Positions 33,854 through 44,534 of a DNA stretch of 64,000 nt are shown in pieces (position 1 is the first letter of the stretch; each line of letters opens with the position of its first letter). The position numbers and the translations under genes were made by a program. Origin of the DNA: Thamnaconus septentrionalis (lineage: Eukaryota; Chordata; Actinopteri; Tetraodontiformes; Monacanthidae); assembly GCA_009823395.1 (NCBI GenBank), contig CM020506.1:23050501-23114500 (forward strand), given 5' to 3'. A model generated the notes under the pieces. The model worked only from the letters and a program-made list of their open reading frames with translations, was not told where the DNA came from and did no database searches.

Positions 33854-34579
33854 GGGTGTGTTCTCATTGCCTCGCCGGGCTCGCCACGGTTCGATTCCAC
33901 GCAGTGAAGCAGGACAATGTTTTCGTCAGCATCATTTCTGTGCAATACACAACAAAAAAAACAAACAAACAGAAAAACAGACCGTAAACACCCCTACTTA
34001 TTTGAAATAGCTGCATTAGCGAGCCAAGGACGACTTTGTTCAATGCCGCGGTGTTCGAAGCTTCCTCGCAGCGAAGAGCCATGTCCTCTCGACGAATCCG
34101 TATTTCCTCTCGTCTAAAGACTCCTCGGATTCCCTAGCTTGCCGCGCCTCATGCAGGAGCAACTCGATTTATCCTGAGCGCTTCGCCATTTGCCGCTCAT
34201 CGTTTTCGCGAATATGGTTGAACACACTCGCAAAATACAAAGTAAACATGTATTGAAAAAGCTGTTTTCAAAAAATGTATACACATAGAAATATATTTGT
34301 ACACCATCAATAGCAGCTACTTTTATTCACGGTAAAATGTACCTGACACGGAAGTTCCGTGTCGAAGGAGTTGGCGTCGATGTCCGCTCCGACAGGGAAC
34401 ATCGACGAGGACACTGAGCCAATCCAGTGCCCTGCTCATCGCTACGTCGCCACTAAACTTGCTTCATCTCGCTTGGACCCTGGGGGATTGAGATACCAAA
34501 ACAGCGCCCCCTACAACCGTTTAGCGGCCAGTGCCAACGCCCTACAACCGTACCGTGGCGAGGCAATGAGAACGCCCCC
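33854..34579. mobile_element. MITE-like element with 23-bp inverted ends, 726 bp
   Basis: The left end GGGTGTGTTCTCATTGCC continues CTCGCC. The right end, reverse-complemented, reads GGGGGCGTTCTCATTGCC then CTCGCC: 23 bp with two mismatches. The flanks are TTT on both sides (33,851-33,853 and 34,580-34,582), compatible with a 3-bp duplication. The G/C-rich ends enclose A+T-rich sequence and no transposase. The superfamily is uncertain, perhaps PIF/Harbinger-like. Confidence 0.72.
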
Positions 34580-34582
34580 TTT

Positions 34583-35390
34583 GTTTCATCCAGATGATTG
34601 AGTTGTAAGATATTTTTCAGTGACAATGTTTCCAGTCAGTCTTTAATATATATATGCTTGTGCTTGTTTTCCCCCCACCTATTTATTTTCACATATACTT
34701 TCATGCAGTTCTTGTACCTCGCTTTCTATTAAAAAGAAAGTAGCATTTTCTATCATTTGGTGAAACAAATAAACATTTTTTTATTTTTTATTTTTTATTT
34801 TTTCCCCCTTGTCCTGTCTGGCCATAATGACAAGCAGAAGTGTCTCTGAATGTCTATGATTACTGACAGATTTTATTCTCAGAGGCAGATCTTGAGAGTG
34901 TGAGCCACACGGGCCATTTCAGGAACTACCTCTTGAGTGGTTTTATTATATTTTTATGGAAAGGTGACATTCTGGCCATGACCGGACTGAGGGGGGTGAA
35001 AGTAGAGAGGAAAGTAGAGAGGAGAAATGAGTGAGGGGGGGATAGGAGAGGGGGTGATGAGAGGGATAGAGAGAGAGGGATAGAGAAGGCAGCTGGCAAC
35101 AATATACAACTATTGTGTAGGAAAAAAACAACAATGAAAAACAAAAAGCAGAAACAGATAGTAAATTTGCATTTGATTGTCCGATATTGGGCTTATTCAA
35201 ATAATAAACTGATTAATCTGTAGAAAGAAAAAGAGGTATACTTGTATTAAAAGAAAAGAAAAAAAAGAGAAAAAAACACATGCATATAAATACATACTGT
35301 ATATACACCCATATACAAACATACCTGTGTGTACATATAATGATTATAGTAATAGCAATGATAATATTAACAAAATTAAAAATAGTAATG

Positions 35391-35423
<33 letters not shown>

Positions 35424-35431
35424 GCAATAGT
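34583..35431. other. No gene seen; purine-rich stretch and AAT microsatellite
   Basis: 34,985-35,090 is purine-rich with GAGAGAGGGATAG repeats, giving a meaningless antisense Ser/Leu-rich frame. AAT repeats at about 35,391-35,423 adjoin the next family X copy. Confidence 0.6.
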
Positions 35432-37147
35432 AATTAAACCTGCAAGCAGGGTTGGTGGGACTGAGCCCACCCCATGGACTTGCAGCTGACAAACTGGCAA
35501 CACTTTCAGAAAAGATGTATAAACCAGTATATAAGTCTAAGTAAAAGAAGATTTCAATATTATGAATACTGAACAATTGCGTATTGGCAGTGTAGTGTGT
35601 TTAAAAGTGTAAAGGACTAACTGAAACAGTGATTAGCACGCCGACCCCCAATGGCCCCCGACCTCTGCCGACGCCGCCCCCCCGACATCTGCCGACTCTG
35701 GAAGAAGTCTAAATAATCATAAGCCTGTATGTGCAAATGATGCAGGATGAGGCTGTCAAATGTAAATTTTAGGCCTTGATGAGACAAACACGTGAGTGTT
35801 TGAATGAGCTCCGCTTTTGCAACCTTGGAAACAAACGCTATGAACCCGGTCATTTCTGCGTCTACATGAAATGGGCTGGATAGTAAAGACTTAAAGTGGG
35901 GGAACAAAATGTCCAAATTGTGACACATGAATACCCTGTCTACAGGCAGAACATGATCAAAGCAGCATTTTGACGGTAGGAAAGCCCGAGTCAACATGTA
36001 CACAAAGATTCACATGCCTATACAAATTAACCTTACATACATATTTCCTTCGTTGCAGTAAGGAGAATTGTGAATGCCTTACCTCACGGCATTTGGAAAA
36101 GGGAGTGAGTACTGAGAGCTGAGCTGCAGTTATATGTCTGTTGTTATGGGGCGTTGTCCAATCACAAGCCAGCATTTATGACTGTCATGTTTGAATAGCC
36201 TTTGATCATGTTCTGCCTGCCAGTTGAGAAAAAAAAAAAAATGTTATGCAGTCAGTGTTCTGCATTGTGGATCTTTCATGCTCAAAGCCAATCCAACGTT
36301 CTAAAACGGCAATTTTAGTGTTTTTTTACATCTCGGCCTGTAGGTGGCGCTCTGGAGGAGCTCTTGCCCTGATTTTGTCACCACAGGAAGGTTGGACAGG
36401 TGATTACAATTTGGTGCGAATCAAAGCATGTTAAGGGGGTGAAAGTGGGGTAGACAGTCCCCATTTTGTCTAGGGGGCGCTATTGAGTAGATGTGAATTT
36501 CTTTTTCAAAAAACCCAAATTTGGGGCAGGTCCGACCTGCATGCAAAATTTGGTGAGTTTTGGAATATGGGAAAGGGGTGAAAATGGGGATCAAATTTTT
36601 TTTGTGAAAAAGACCTTTACTTTGCCGGGCCGTAAAATGAAAACTAAAGCCTCTATCACAAAGTTTTCGATGATTCTAGGTCATGAAGGTGTGGTCTACA
36701 TCATACTCTGATTTCAAGGCTGTCACACCTACGGTTTCTGATTGTGGTGTTTTGAGATTATTTTTACAAGTGAAAATATCTCACTTATAGGTTAGCATTT
36801 ATGACAATTAGGTATGAATTCAAGGAACACGTGGGTCTTTGTCCCATGTGTCTACGACCTTCCTAGAGGGCGCTATGGCCATTCTAGTTTTTTGGTGTGT
36901 GTAGGGGGCGCTATTGAGCAAGTGTGTAAAAGTCTTTCAAAAAAAATAAGTTTTTCAAGGGTTCTGACCTGCGTGCAAGATTGTGCAACGATCCAGGTAT
37001 GTTAATGGGGTGAAATTGAGGTTTAAAGCGCAGGTGCCGAGAAAAAGAAAAATAACAATAAACAGAGCAAAAACAAACGGGTCTTCGCCTTGCGATGACC
37101 TGCTCTGCTTCAGAGCTGGTCTAATCGCCGGGGCTCAGTCCCGAATA
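35432..37147 (+). repeat. Family X copy c, the most complete copy
   Basis: Head AATTAAACCTGCAAGCAGGG and GGGACTGAGCCC at 35,432-35,462. A G/C-rich array lies at 35,640-35,698 (CCGACCTCTGCCGACGCC), then GGAAGAAGTCTAAATAATCA. Middle blocks are CGGCCTGTAGGTGGCGCTCT at about 36,333, GGGGGCGCTATTGAG (twice) and GACCTGCATGCAAAATTTGG. A GTGGGTCTTTGTCCCATGTG block is at 36,831. The tail is AACGGGTCTTCGCC and GGGGCTCAGTCCCGAATAA at 37,128. Head and tail share GGGACTGAGCCC in inverted order. No coding capacity is seen. The family is unnamed by me. Confidence 0.65.
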
Positions 37148-37218
37148 ATATACTAATGAATAAATAAGGCAATAAGCTATGCAACAGTGTATGTGTGCTT
37201 GAATATAAGTGAGTATAT

Positions 37219-37245
37219 AAGTGAGTGTGTGTGTGTGTGTGTATG
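37219..37245 (+). repeat. (GT)n microsatellite
   Basis: A run of about 13 GT units at 37,219-37,245, next to the G/C-rich start of family X copy d. Confidence 0.85.
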
Positions 37246-37289
37246 GATGTGGGGGTGTGTGTACCTGAATGTGGGAGTGGGTGGGTTTG

Positions 37290-37650
37290 AGTGCGTCACT
37301 GGAAGTAGGCTGCCATTTAGTGCGGCCGCCGAGGCCACACCGCCCCACGCCAGCGATGGCCTGGGGGGGAGGAGGGGGCCCGGACACGGCACACCTGCCG
37401 CAAAGCTGGCCAGGAAGAGGCCCAGAGTAGCAGGCCCCCGGGCCACAGGGCACCCGTCCAACGAGGGGCCAGGGCAAGATGGCAGGGAAGCAGATACCCC
37501 AAGAAGAAGGGACACCACCCTGGCGGACAGGCAGCAAAACCTGGCCCCCGGATGGGGTCCCCAAGGGCAAGTGAGGGGGTCATCGGGGCCATCGGGGGTC
37601 GGCGGCAGCAATGTAGACTCAGTCCAGCAAACCCTGCTTGCAGGTTTAAT
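37290..37650 (-). repeat. Family X copy d (head side)
   Basis: In reverse this is the family X head at 37,610-37,648 (ATTAAACCTGCAAGCAGGG, GGACTGAG) followed by a long G/C-rich array at 37,320-37,605. The array is here diversified. It produces long overlapping open frames on both strands rich in Pro, Gly, Ala and Arg that are compositional. Confidence 0.6.
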
Positions 37651-38511
37651 TTTTTTTTGTTTTTTTGGGGAGTTTTTTTCAACATCAAAGGGAGCCACTG
37701 CAGAGGCGCAGAAGAGCGCCTCTTCATTGGCTCCGATCACTGCAGAGGGGTGGACTAAACCAGGGGTCGGTTTAACTCCAGTTCGTCTGCTGGTAAAATC
37801 CAGTTAGTCTGGGACCGACAATGTGCAATCAAACTCTGATGTGGCTCAAGGAGGTGAACTCTGACCCTTTTTATGCCCTTTTGCTCGACACCGAGCAACA
37901 GAAGATGGCAGTTTTTCTTCATTTTTTTGTCTTGCCTTTGTACAGCACCATAGTCGAGGACAGGGACCCACTATTCAAAAAGTTTGTTCATTGGGACAAC
38001 GCGCAGTGTGAAGAACTCGAATGTTACAACCCCAAAAACAGTGAAATGACAAGCATGGATTTATATGTGTGTATGTTGCTTTTTTTTTATTGAACATTTA
38101 AATATGTCATCTTTTTCATAGAGCATGTTTACATTTGTACAAATATTAGCTTCTATTTGTTCATTATTTTACCTAAAGTATGAAAGGTTTTACTCTGTTC
38201 TGAAAAGCAAAACATTCATTTTGCTTGAGAGACGGGACAGCAGCAAGAGTTTACACACAAACCAGAGTCAGCAAGAGTAATGCATAGTTAATGTAGGTTA
38301 TATTGTGTTATTCCCGTGTGGGCTGTAAGGAGGCGTATCCGCTGGTGCATACACAGTATTTGTGTGGCTGTATAAGAGCTCTGGGCTTATGGTCAACATA
38401 ATATAAAACAGGTTCAAGTTCAAGACCTTTATTTCTCCCCGGGGGGTGCTGCTGTGCTGCAGTAGCAATAGAAACCAAACAAAACAAGCTGAACAAGCGA
38501 CAAACCTCAAA
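37651..38511. other. No gene seen
   Basis: Contains CCAGGGGTCGG near 37,761, a possible hAT-end remnant, and a 90-codon frame at 37,821-38,093 without recognisable motif. No gene is supported. Confidence 0.45.
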
Positions 38512-38950
38512 AGTACAATAATAAAAAATCACACAAGTTCAGGTGTAAACCAAAAAACTCCTGAAGTTATTTGATCTGCGAAAAAAAGAACAAATTGGTA
38601 TTGTGGGAGACTTTATACAAAACAGATTCTGTGAAAATTAAACCTGCAAGTAGTGTTGATGGGGCTAAACCCACGCGGCCGCCCCACCGACACCAGCCAA
38701 CACCCCTGACACCTACCGACCCCTTCAGAGTCCTCCCATTCCCTAACGACGCCCACCCCCAGCGGCCGCCCCACCGACACCCGCCAACACCCCTGACACC
38801 TACCAACCCCTTCAGAGTCCTCCCATCCCCTGATGAGGCCCACCCCCAACACCCGCCTACATCCCCCAACACATGCTGACGCCTGCCATCCCCTCCTGAC
38901 GCCCCCTCCGATGCGTTCTGACCCTTTCAGACGCCTGCGACCCGTTGTCA
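38512..38950 (+). repeat. Family X copy e
   Basis: The leader GTACAATAATAAAA and ACACAAGTTCAGGTGTAAAC precedes the head AATTAAACCTGCAAGTAGTG at 38,637. The G/C-rich CCCCACCGACACC array runs to about 38,950. 38,512-38,927 is nearly identical to 46,096-46,508, which lies inside the 3' LTR of the Gmr1-like element. The shared piece ends at TTCTGACCCTT. Confidence 0.75.
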
Positions 38951-39266
38951 CCCCTGTTGACCTCGATATGCTACAAGTGGCATTGTTGGGCCAATCGAGT
39001 TAATTTTTTATAATCAGAAATTTAATACCTGAATGAAATACGTGTGTGTGAAATTTGATTAAATTTAGAGCACGTTTTGGGGGTCAGGAATTTGCTTATG
39101 ACATTTTTGCCTGCAGCCTTCGACTGCAGCACTTTGATCTGAGACATAGAAGTAACAATAGTCGATGAGATGGCCAGCTGTTTTTGGCTCTGCAGGTGGC
39201 GCCATTGGTGTAAGTTTTGACATAACATAGCTATGAACGCAATGAATAAGTGTGTGACGTTCCTAG

Positions 39267-39332
39267 AGTTTTATGTTACTTCCCTTTCCCCTCACAAGCT
39301 GGTTGTGACATAAATGGGGGCTCGTCCGGGAT
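39267..39332 (+). other. LTR end and tRNA-Pro-type primer-binding site, first copy
   Basis: The LTR end CACAAGCTGGTTGTGACA (to 39,310) is followed after four bases by TGGGGGCTCGTCCGGGAT at 39,315-39,332. This sequence is complementary to the 3' end of vertebrate tRNA-Pro and is a classic minus-strand primer site. Confidence 0.85.
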
Positions 39333-39843
39333 CAACTCAATAACAGAGACCCAGAGGACAAAAGTTGTTTTTATTAAAAGTAAGTTGTGCGTATGAAACG
39401 AACAAACAAAAATAGTTAGACATGGCGTCCTTTAATTTAGCAAGTTTTTTTTTTTACAAATCCTTCATTCGAGCAACTTGATAAATGCAGAGTGGAGGAT
39501 TTGACTGCTATAGCTATGCACCTCAATGTCTCTTTTGCTAAGCCAATTTTGAAAAAAAACTTCCTGGTCCTGGTTAAGTTGGTGGAAATGGGGTAAATTG
39601 AGTTGCCGGTGCTTCCTGAGTCGCCCGTGGGTGCACCTGGCCCTGCGGGGGTCGTTAGCCACAGACCTGAGCTTGTGGCGAAAGCCGCCACTCACACTCC
39701 CGGCGAGGAGGTCATAGGGCCTAGTGGGCGGCCCACAACTCTGTTCACTTTCCCCTTCTATGACCTTCTCTCACCTGGGAGCAGTGTCTCTCTGGGTGAA
39801 GCCAGATTAAAGGTCAGGCTAGCACGCCTCCGGATGGAGGCCC

Positions 39844-41030
39844 AGTAAAAAGCTGAAAGCCGGCAGGCTCAGCTAAGACCGGAGATCCGGAAAATGGAGA
39901 TCGAGGCAGACAAAGCAGTCCGCCTACGTCAGCTGGAGCTGGAAGCCCAGCAGAAAGAATCTCCAGCACCGGGCGCGTCTGCATCCACAGGTATGCAGAC
40001 TCCTCCTTCCACTCCTCCTTCCACCAGCTCAACCCGAGAATCCTTTGATATTAGCAAACACATTTCGTTAGTTCCTCCATTTAGAGACACTGAGGTTGAT
40101 AGTTATTTTGCAGCATTTGAGCGTGTAGCGTCTGCAATCCATTGGCCTTCTCACGTGTGGCCGCTACTACTTCAGTGCAAAATCCATGCTAAAGCCCAAG
40201 AGGCTGTTGCTGCACTCCCTTTGGAGGACAGCTTAAATTATGATCTAGTAAAATGGCAATTTTGCACACTTACGAACTGGTCCCCTCAAGCATACAGGCA
40301 AAATTTAGACACCACCAAAAGGCCCCGGCTCAGACTTATATGGAGTTTGCGAGAAAAGGGAACCCTCTTTGATAAATGGTGCAGTGCTTGCAAAGTAAAT
40401 GATTTTAATTCAGTGGGGGGGCTTGTTCACCTTGAGGAGTTTACTAAATGTCTGTCTGAACGTATTGTGGTGTACCTTAATGAACAAAAAGTATCTTCTC
40501 TTTCTGAAGCCGCTGTCTTAGCTGATGAGAATGTGCTCACTCACAAAACCATGTTCTTGTCTGTCTCCAAAAAGCCTCGCGTTCGGGCACCACATCCTGC
40601 GCAATCGAAAATGCTGACCAAACGAGATGAGAGGGAATCTTATTATTGTCATCGACTTGGACACCTCATTGCCAACTGCCCCATGCTAAAAAGAAAAGAG
40701 CACAATATTACGGGTCCGCCTCCGAAAGGCCAAGGACTAATTAACTCTAAAGTATGTTCTCTTAATCATGTTTCTTCTGGTTCCCCAGATCCCTGTTTTG
40801 AGCCCTTCATTTTCGATGGGTTTGTCTCTAGATCAGGTAAGTTTGCTGATCAGTGTCCAGTGCACATTTTGAGAGACACCGGTTGCTCTCAATCTGTCAT
40901 TCTGGCTGATGCCTTACCATTCTCTAACGAGTCTTATTGTGGTCATAGTGTAGCCTTGGAAGGCATTGAATTGGGTTACAATCTCTGTCTCATACACAAA
41001 ATTTACATCAACTCTAAATTGTTGGTTTAA
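39844..41030 (+). pseudogene. Gmr1-like gag, duplicated first copy
   Basis: Colinear with 41,576-42,770: coiled-coil N-terminus, SKHISLVPPFRDTEVDSYF, then the capsid. Single-base losses and a gain between about 40,250 and 40,345 change the frame through the capsid centre (CTLTNWSPQAYRQNL) and then restore it with one codon fewer. The zinc-knuckle start and the protease DTG block (LRDTGCSQSVI) are present. The copy ends at 41,026 inside the protease where LTR-end sequence begins. A TAA at 39,847 interrupts the N-terminus. Confidence 0.88.
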
Positions 41031-41089
41031 TGTTAGTTCCCTTTCCCCTCACAAGCTGGTTGTGACATAAATGGGGGCTCGTCCGGGAT
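41027..41089 (+). other. LTR end and tRNA-Pro-type primer site, second copy
   Basis: TTCCCTTTCCCCTCACAAGC then TGGTTGTGACA ends at 41,068. TGGGGGCTCGTCCGGGAT follows at 41,072-41,089. Identical in layout to the copy at 39,267, it marks the junction of the tandem duplication. Confidence 0.85.
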
Positions 41090-41575
41090 CAACTCAATAA
41101 CAGAGACCCGGAGGAAAAAAGTTGTTTTTATTAAAAGTAAGTTGTGTATGAAACGAACAAACAAAAATAGTTAGATATGGCGTCCTTTAATTTAGCAAGT
41201 TTTTTTTTTTTACAAATCCTTCATTCGAGCAACTTGATAAATGCAGAGTGGAGGATTTGACTGCTATAGCTATGCACCTCAATGTCTCTTTTGCTAAGCC
41301 AATTTTGAAAAAATGGTCCTGGTTAAGTTGGTGGAAATGGGGTTAATTGAGTTGCCGGTGCTTCCTGAGTCGCCCGTGGGTGCACCTAGCCCTGCTGGGG
41401 TCGTTAGCCACAGACCTGAGCTTGTGGCGAAAGCCGCCACTCACACTCCCGGGGAGGAGGTCATAGGGCCTAGTGGGCGGCCCACAACTCTGTTCACTTT
41501 CCCCCTCTATGACCTTCTCTCACCAGTGTCTCTCTGGGTGAAGCCAGATTAAAGGTCAGGCTAGCACGCCTCCGG

Positions 41576-43075
41576 ATGGAGGCCCAGGAAAAAGCTGAAA
41601 GCCGGCAGGCTCAGCTAAGACCGGAGATCCGGAAAATGGAGATCGAGGCAGACAAAGCAGTCCGCCTACGTCAGCTGGAGCTGGAAGCCCAGCAGAAAGA
41701 ATCTCCAGCACCGGGCGCGTCTGCATCCGCAGGTATGCAGACTCCTCCTTCCACTCCTCCTTCCACCAGCTCAACCCGAGAATCCTTTGATATTAGCAAA
41801 CACATTTCGTTAGTTCCTCCATTTAGAGACACTGAGGTTGATAGTTATTTTGCAGCATTTGAGCGTGTAGCGTCTGCAATCCATTGGCCTTCTCACGTGT
41901 GGCCGCTACTACTTCAGTGCAAAATCCATGCTAAAGCCCAAGAGGCTGTTGCTGCACTCCCTTTGGAGGACAGCTTAAATTATGATCTAGTAAAAATGGC
42001 AATTTTGCACACTTACGAACTGGTCCCCGAAGCATACAGGCAAAAATTTAGACACCACCAAAAGGCCCCGGCTCAGACTTATATGGAGTTTGCGAGGGAA
42101 AAGGGAACCCTCTTTGATAAATGGTGCAGTGCTTGCAAAGTAAATGATTTTAATTCAGTGGGGGGGCTTGTTTTCCTTGAGGAGTTTACTAAATGTCTGT
42201 CTGAACGTATTGTGGTGTACCTTAATGAACAAAAAGTATCTTCTCTTTCTGAAGCCGCTGTCTTAGCTGATGAGAATGTGCTCACTCACAAAACCATGTT
42301 CTTGTCTGTCTCCAAAAAGCCTCACGTTCCGGCACCACATCCTGCGCAATCTAAAATGCTGACCAAACGAGATGAGAGGGAATCTTATTATTGTCATCGA
42401 CTTGGACACCTCATTGCCAACTGCCCCATGATAAAAAGAAAAGAGCAGAATATTACGGGTCCGCCTCCGAAAGGCCAAGGACTAATTAACTATAAAGTAT
42501 GTTCTCTTAATCATGTTTCTTCTGGTTCCCCAGATCCCTGTTTTGAGCCCTTCATTTTCGATGGGTTTGTCTCTAGATCAGGTAAGTTTGCTGATCAGTG
42601 TCCAGTGCAAATTTTGAGAGACACCGGTTGCTCTCAATCTGTCATTCTGGCTGATGCCTTACCATTCTCTAACAAGTCTTATTGTGGTCATAGTGTAGCC
42701 TTGGAAGGCATTGAATTGGGTTACAATCTCTGTCTCATACACAAAATTTACATCAACTCTAAATTGATAACTGGTATTTTTTATGTGGCCGTTTGTTCTG
42801 CATTGCCTATTAAAGGTGTAACTTTTCTAATGGGCAATGACGTAGCTGGCGGCAAAGTAATCCCCGCGCTGGAAGTGTTGGATTCCCCTCAGCGCGCCGA
42901 GATGGGTAACGAAAATAACTCGTACACCAGCCTGTTCCCCTCTTGCGCCATTACCCGTGCTCAAGCCCGTAAACTGGATAACGTTTCCCTGTCAGATACT
43001 GTTCTTATGTCTGTGTTTTCAGATGGTAAAGATGGGGAAACCGAGTTGGAGAAAGTTCCTTCAATTCCGTCTTAG
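41576..43075 (+). CDS. gag: Gmr1-like Gag-protease
   Basis: The 499-codon frame starts with a charged coiled coil (METDKAV-type heptads). It continues with the capsid HISLVPPFRDTEVDSYF, PEAYRQKFRHHQKAPAQTYM and FTKCLSERIVVYLNEQKV. The latter region resembles the SCAN domain, which is known to derive from a Gmr1-like capsid. The zinc knuckle SYYCHRLGHLIANC lacks the first Cys (Ser instead). The retropepsin region has LRDTGCSQSVI and VTFLMGNDVAGG. An in-frame TAG at 43,073-43,075 separates it from the integrase, either a readthrough site or a mutation. Confidence 0.87.
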   Translation: MEAQEKAESRQAQLRPEIRKMEIEADKAVRLRQLELEAQQKESPAPGASASAGMQTPPSTPPSTSSTRESFDISKHISLVPPFRDTEVDSYFAAFERVASAIHWPSHVWPLLLQCKIHAKAQEAVAALPLEDSLNYDLVKMAILHTYELVPEAYRQKFRHHQKAPAQTYMEFAREKGTLFDKWCSACKVNDFNSVGGLVFLEEFTKCLSERIVVYLNEQKVSSLSEAAVLADENVLTHKTMFLSVSKKPHVPAPHPAQSKMLTKRDERESYYCHRLGHLIANCPMIKRKEQNITGPPPKGQGLINYKVCSLNHVSSGSPDPCFEPFIFDGFVSRSGKFADQCPVQILRDTGCSQSVILADALPFSNKSYCGHSVALEGIELGYNLCLIHKIYINSKLITGIFYVAVCSALPIKGVTFLMGNDVAGGKVIPALEVLDSPQRAEMGNENNSYTSLFPSCAITRAQARKLDNVSLSDTVLMSVFSDGKDGETELEKVPSIPS

Positions 43076-44150
43076 AAAGCCGCGGAACCCGTGTGCTCTG
43101 CCCGTCTGTTCAAATCTCTGTCAGGCAGTCCGACACTACTGGTGAGCAGTGAACGCCTCACCGCCGCAAAGAGGGCTGATCCAACGCTAAAACATTGCTT
43201 TGAACGTGTGTTGAGTGCCGAAAAAGCAAGTAATGAAATGGTGGCCTATTTCCTTAATAAAAAGGTTCTTATGCGAAAATGGGCCCCTCCAACACCTGAT
43301 TCACAGTACAACCACGTTTATCAGGTGGTTGTGCCTTCTGTATTTCGTAAACATGTTTTGTAAATTACACACGAAAGGTCATGGTCAGGGCACTTGGGCG
43401 TGAATAAAACACATAAGTTGATTTTAAAATTTTTCTTTTGGCCTGGTTTAAAATCTGATGTTGCCAAGTTTTGTCGCAGTTGCCATGTGTGTCAGTTAGT
43501 GGGCAAACCTAACCAAAAGATTCCGCCTGCTCCACTCCATCCTATTACTACCATAGGTGAGCCTTTTTCGCCAGTGATTTTAGTCTGTGTAGGCCGTTTA
43601 CCTCGCACTGGAACAGGAAATCAGTACTTACTCACCATCATATGTGTTGCCACTCGCTATCCTGAGGCAGTCCCGCTGCGTAAAATTACGTCCAGCTCTG
43701 TAGTGAAAGCCTTAACAAAGTTTTTCTCCACATTTGGCCTCCCCCGTATAATCCAAACCGATCAAGGTACCAACTTCCAGTCACGACTTTTCAAACAAGT
43801 CCTTAAAACTTTTAATATCAAACATTCGGTGTCCAGTCCGTATCATCCCGAATCCCAAGGAGCGCTAGAGCGCTGGCATCAGACTTTAAAGTCCATGCTG
43901 TGCAAGTACTCCTTGGAATCCGGTAAAAATTGGGACGAGGGAGTTCCATTTGTGCTGTTTGCTGCCCGTGAAGCTGTCCAAGAATCTTTAGGCTTTAGTC
44001 CTGCCGAACTCGTCTTTGGACACACTCTCCGTAGCCCACTCTCCTCAGCTCCGAAAACCCTAAGGAGGAAAACATAGTTGATTTTGTCAGTAGATTCCGA
44101 GAGCGGTTACACCACGCAAATTCTCTTGCAAAAGATAGTCATCCCAAACT
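43076..44150 (+). pseudogene. Gmr1-like integrase
   Basis: It is in the same frame as gag-protease after the TAG. It has a linker (AAKRADPTLKHCFERVL) and an H2C2 zinc region ending CRSCHVC, with an in-frame TAA at 43,361. The core follows with QTDQGTNFQSRLF (second catalytic Asp, 43,760) and YHPESQGALERW (catalytic Glu, 43,868). At the expected first catalytic Asp the codon at 43,583 is GTC (Val), followed by CVGRLP. A frameshift near 44,050 moves the rest into another frame, where a TGA ends it at about 44,154. Confidence 0.9.
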
Positions 44151-44531
44151 GTGATGAAAACTTGCTATGATCGTTCTGCCGTCTCACGTCACTTGAGTGT
44201 TGGTGATAAAGTGCTGGCGTTGTTACCTATCCCAGGCTCTGCACTCTCCGCTCGTTTTACCGGTCCGCACGAAGTTCAGAAATGCATCAGTGCCACGGAT
44301 TACGTTATTGCCACCCCGGAGAGAAGGCGAAAAACTCGTGTTTGCCATATAAACATGCTTAAACCGTATATCACGCGTGAAACCCCCATTGCCACTCCGC
44401 GCGGTGAACCCCGAAAACCAGATACCGTCGCTGTTAATGCTTTAATCATTTCCGAGCTGACTTACACATGTGATGAAGATGATGTAAAGACGCGTCACTC
44501 ATCTCATCAAACCGCTTGTCTGCCCAACTGA
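44151..44531 (+). pseudogene. Gmr1-like integrase C-terminal domain
   Basis: The frame reads MKTCYDRSAVSRHLSVGDK, VLALLPIPGSALSARFTGPH and TRVCHINMLKPY, the usual C-terminal integrase fold with the GPY/F-like 'FTGPHEV' turn. It stops with TGA just before the RT linker. It lies between the integrase core and RT, which confirms that the integrase is complete upstream of RT. Confidence 0.88.
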
Positions 44532-44534
44532 GAA

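Noticed and set aside
34359..34601. 80-codon frame at the right end of the MITE
   Set aside because: It lies in the MITE's inverted end region and shows no known domain.
37177..37807. Overlapping open frames of 136-206 codons on both strands
   Set aside because: They come from the G/C-rich array of family X copy d; residues are Pro/Gly/Ala/Arg-biased with no domain and no codon signature.
37821..38093. 90-codon frame considered as a host exon
   Set aside because: No recognised domain, no splice-site pair that I could support, and a low-complexity C-terminus.
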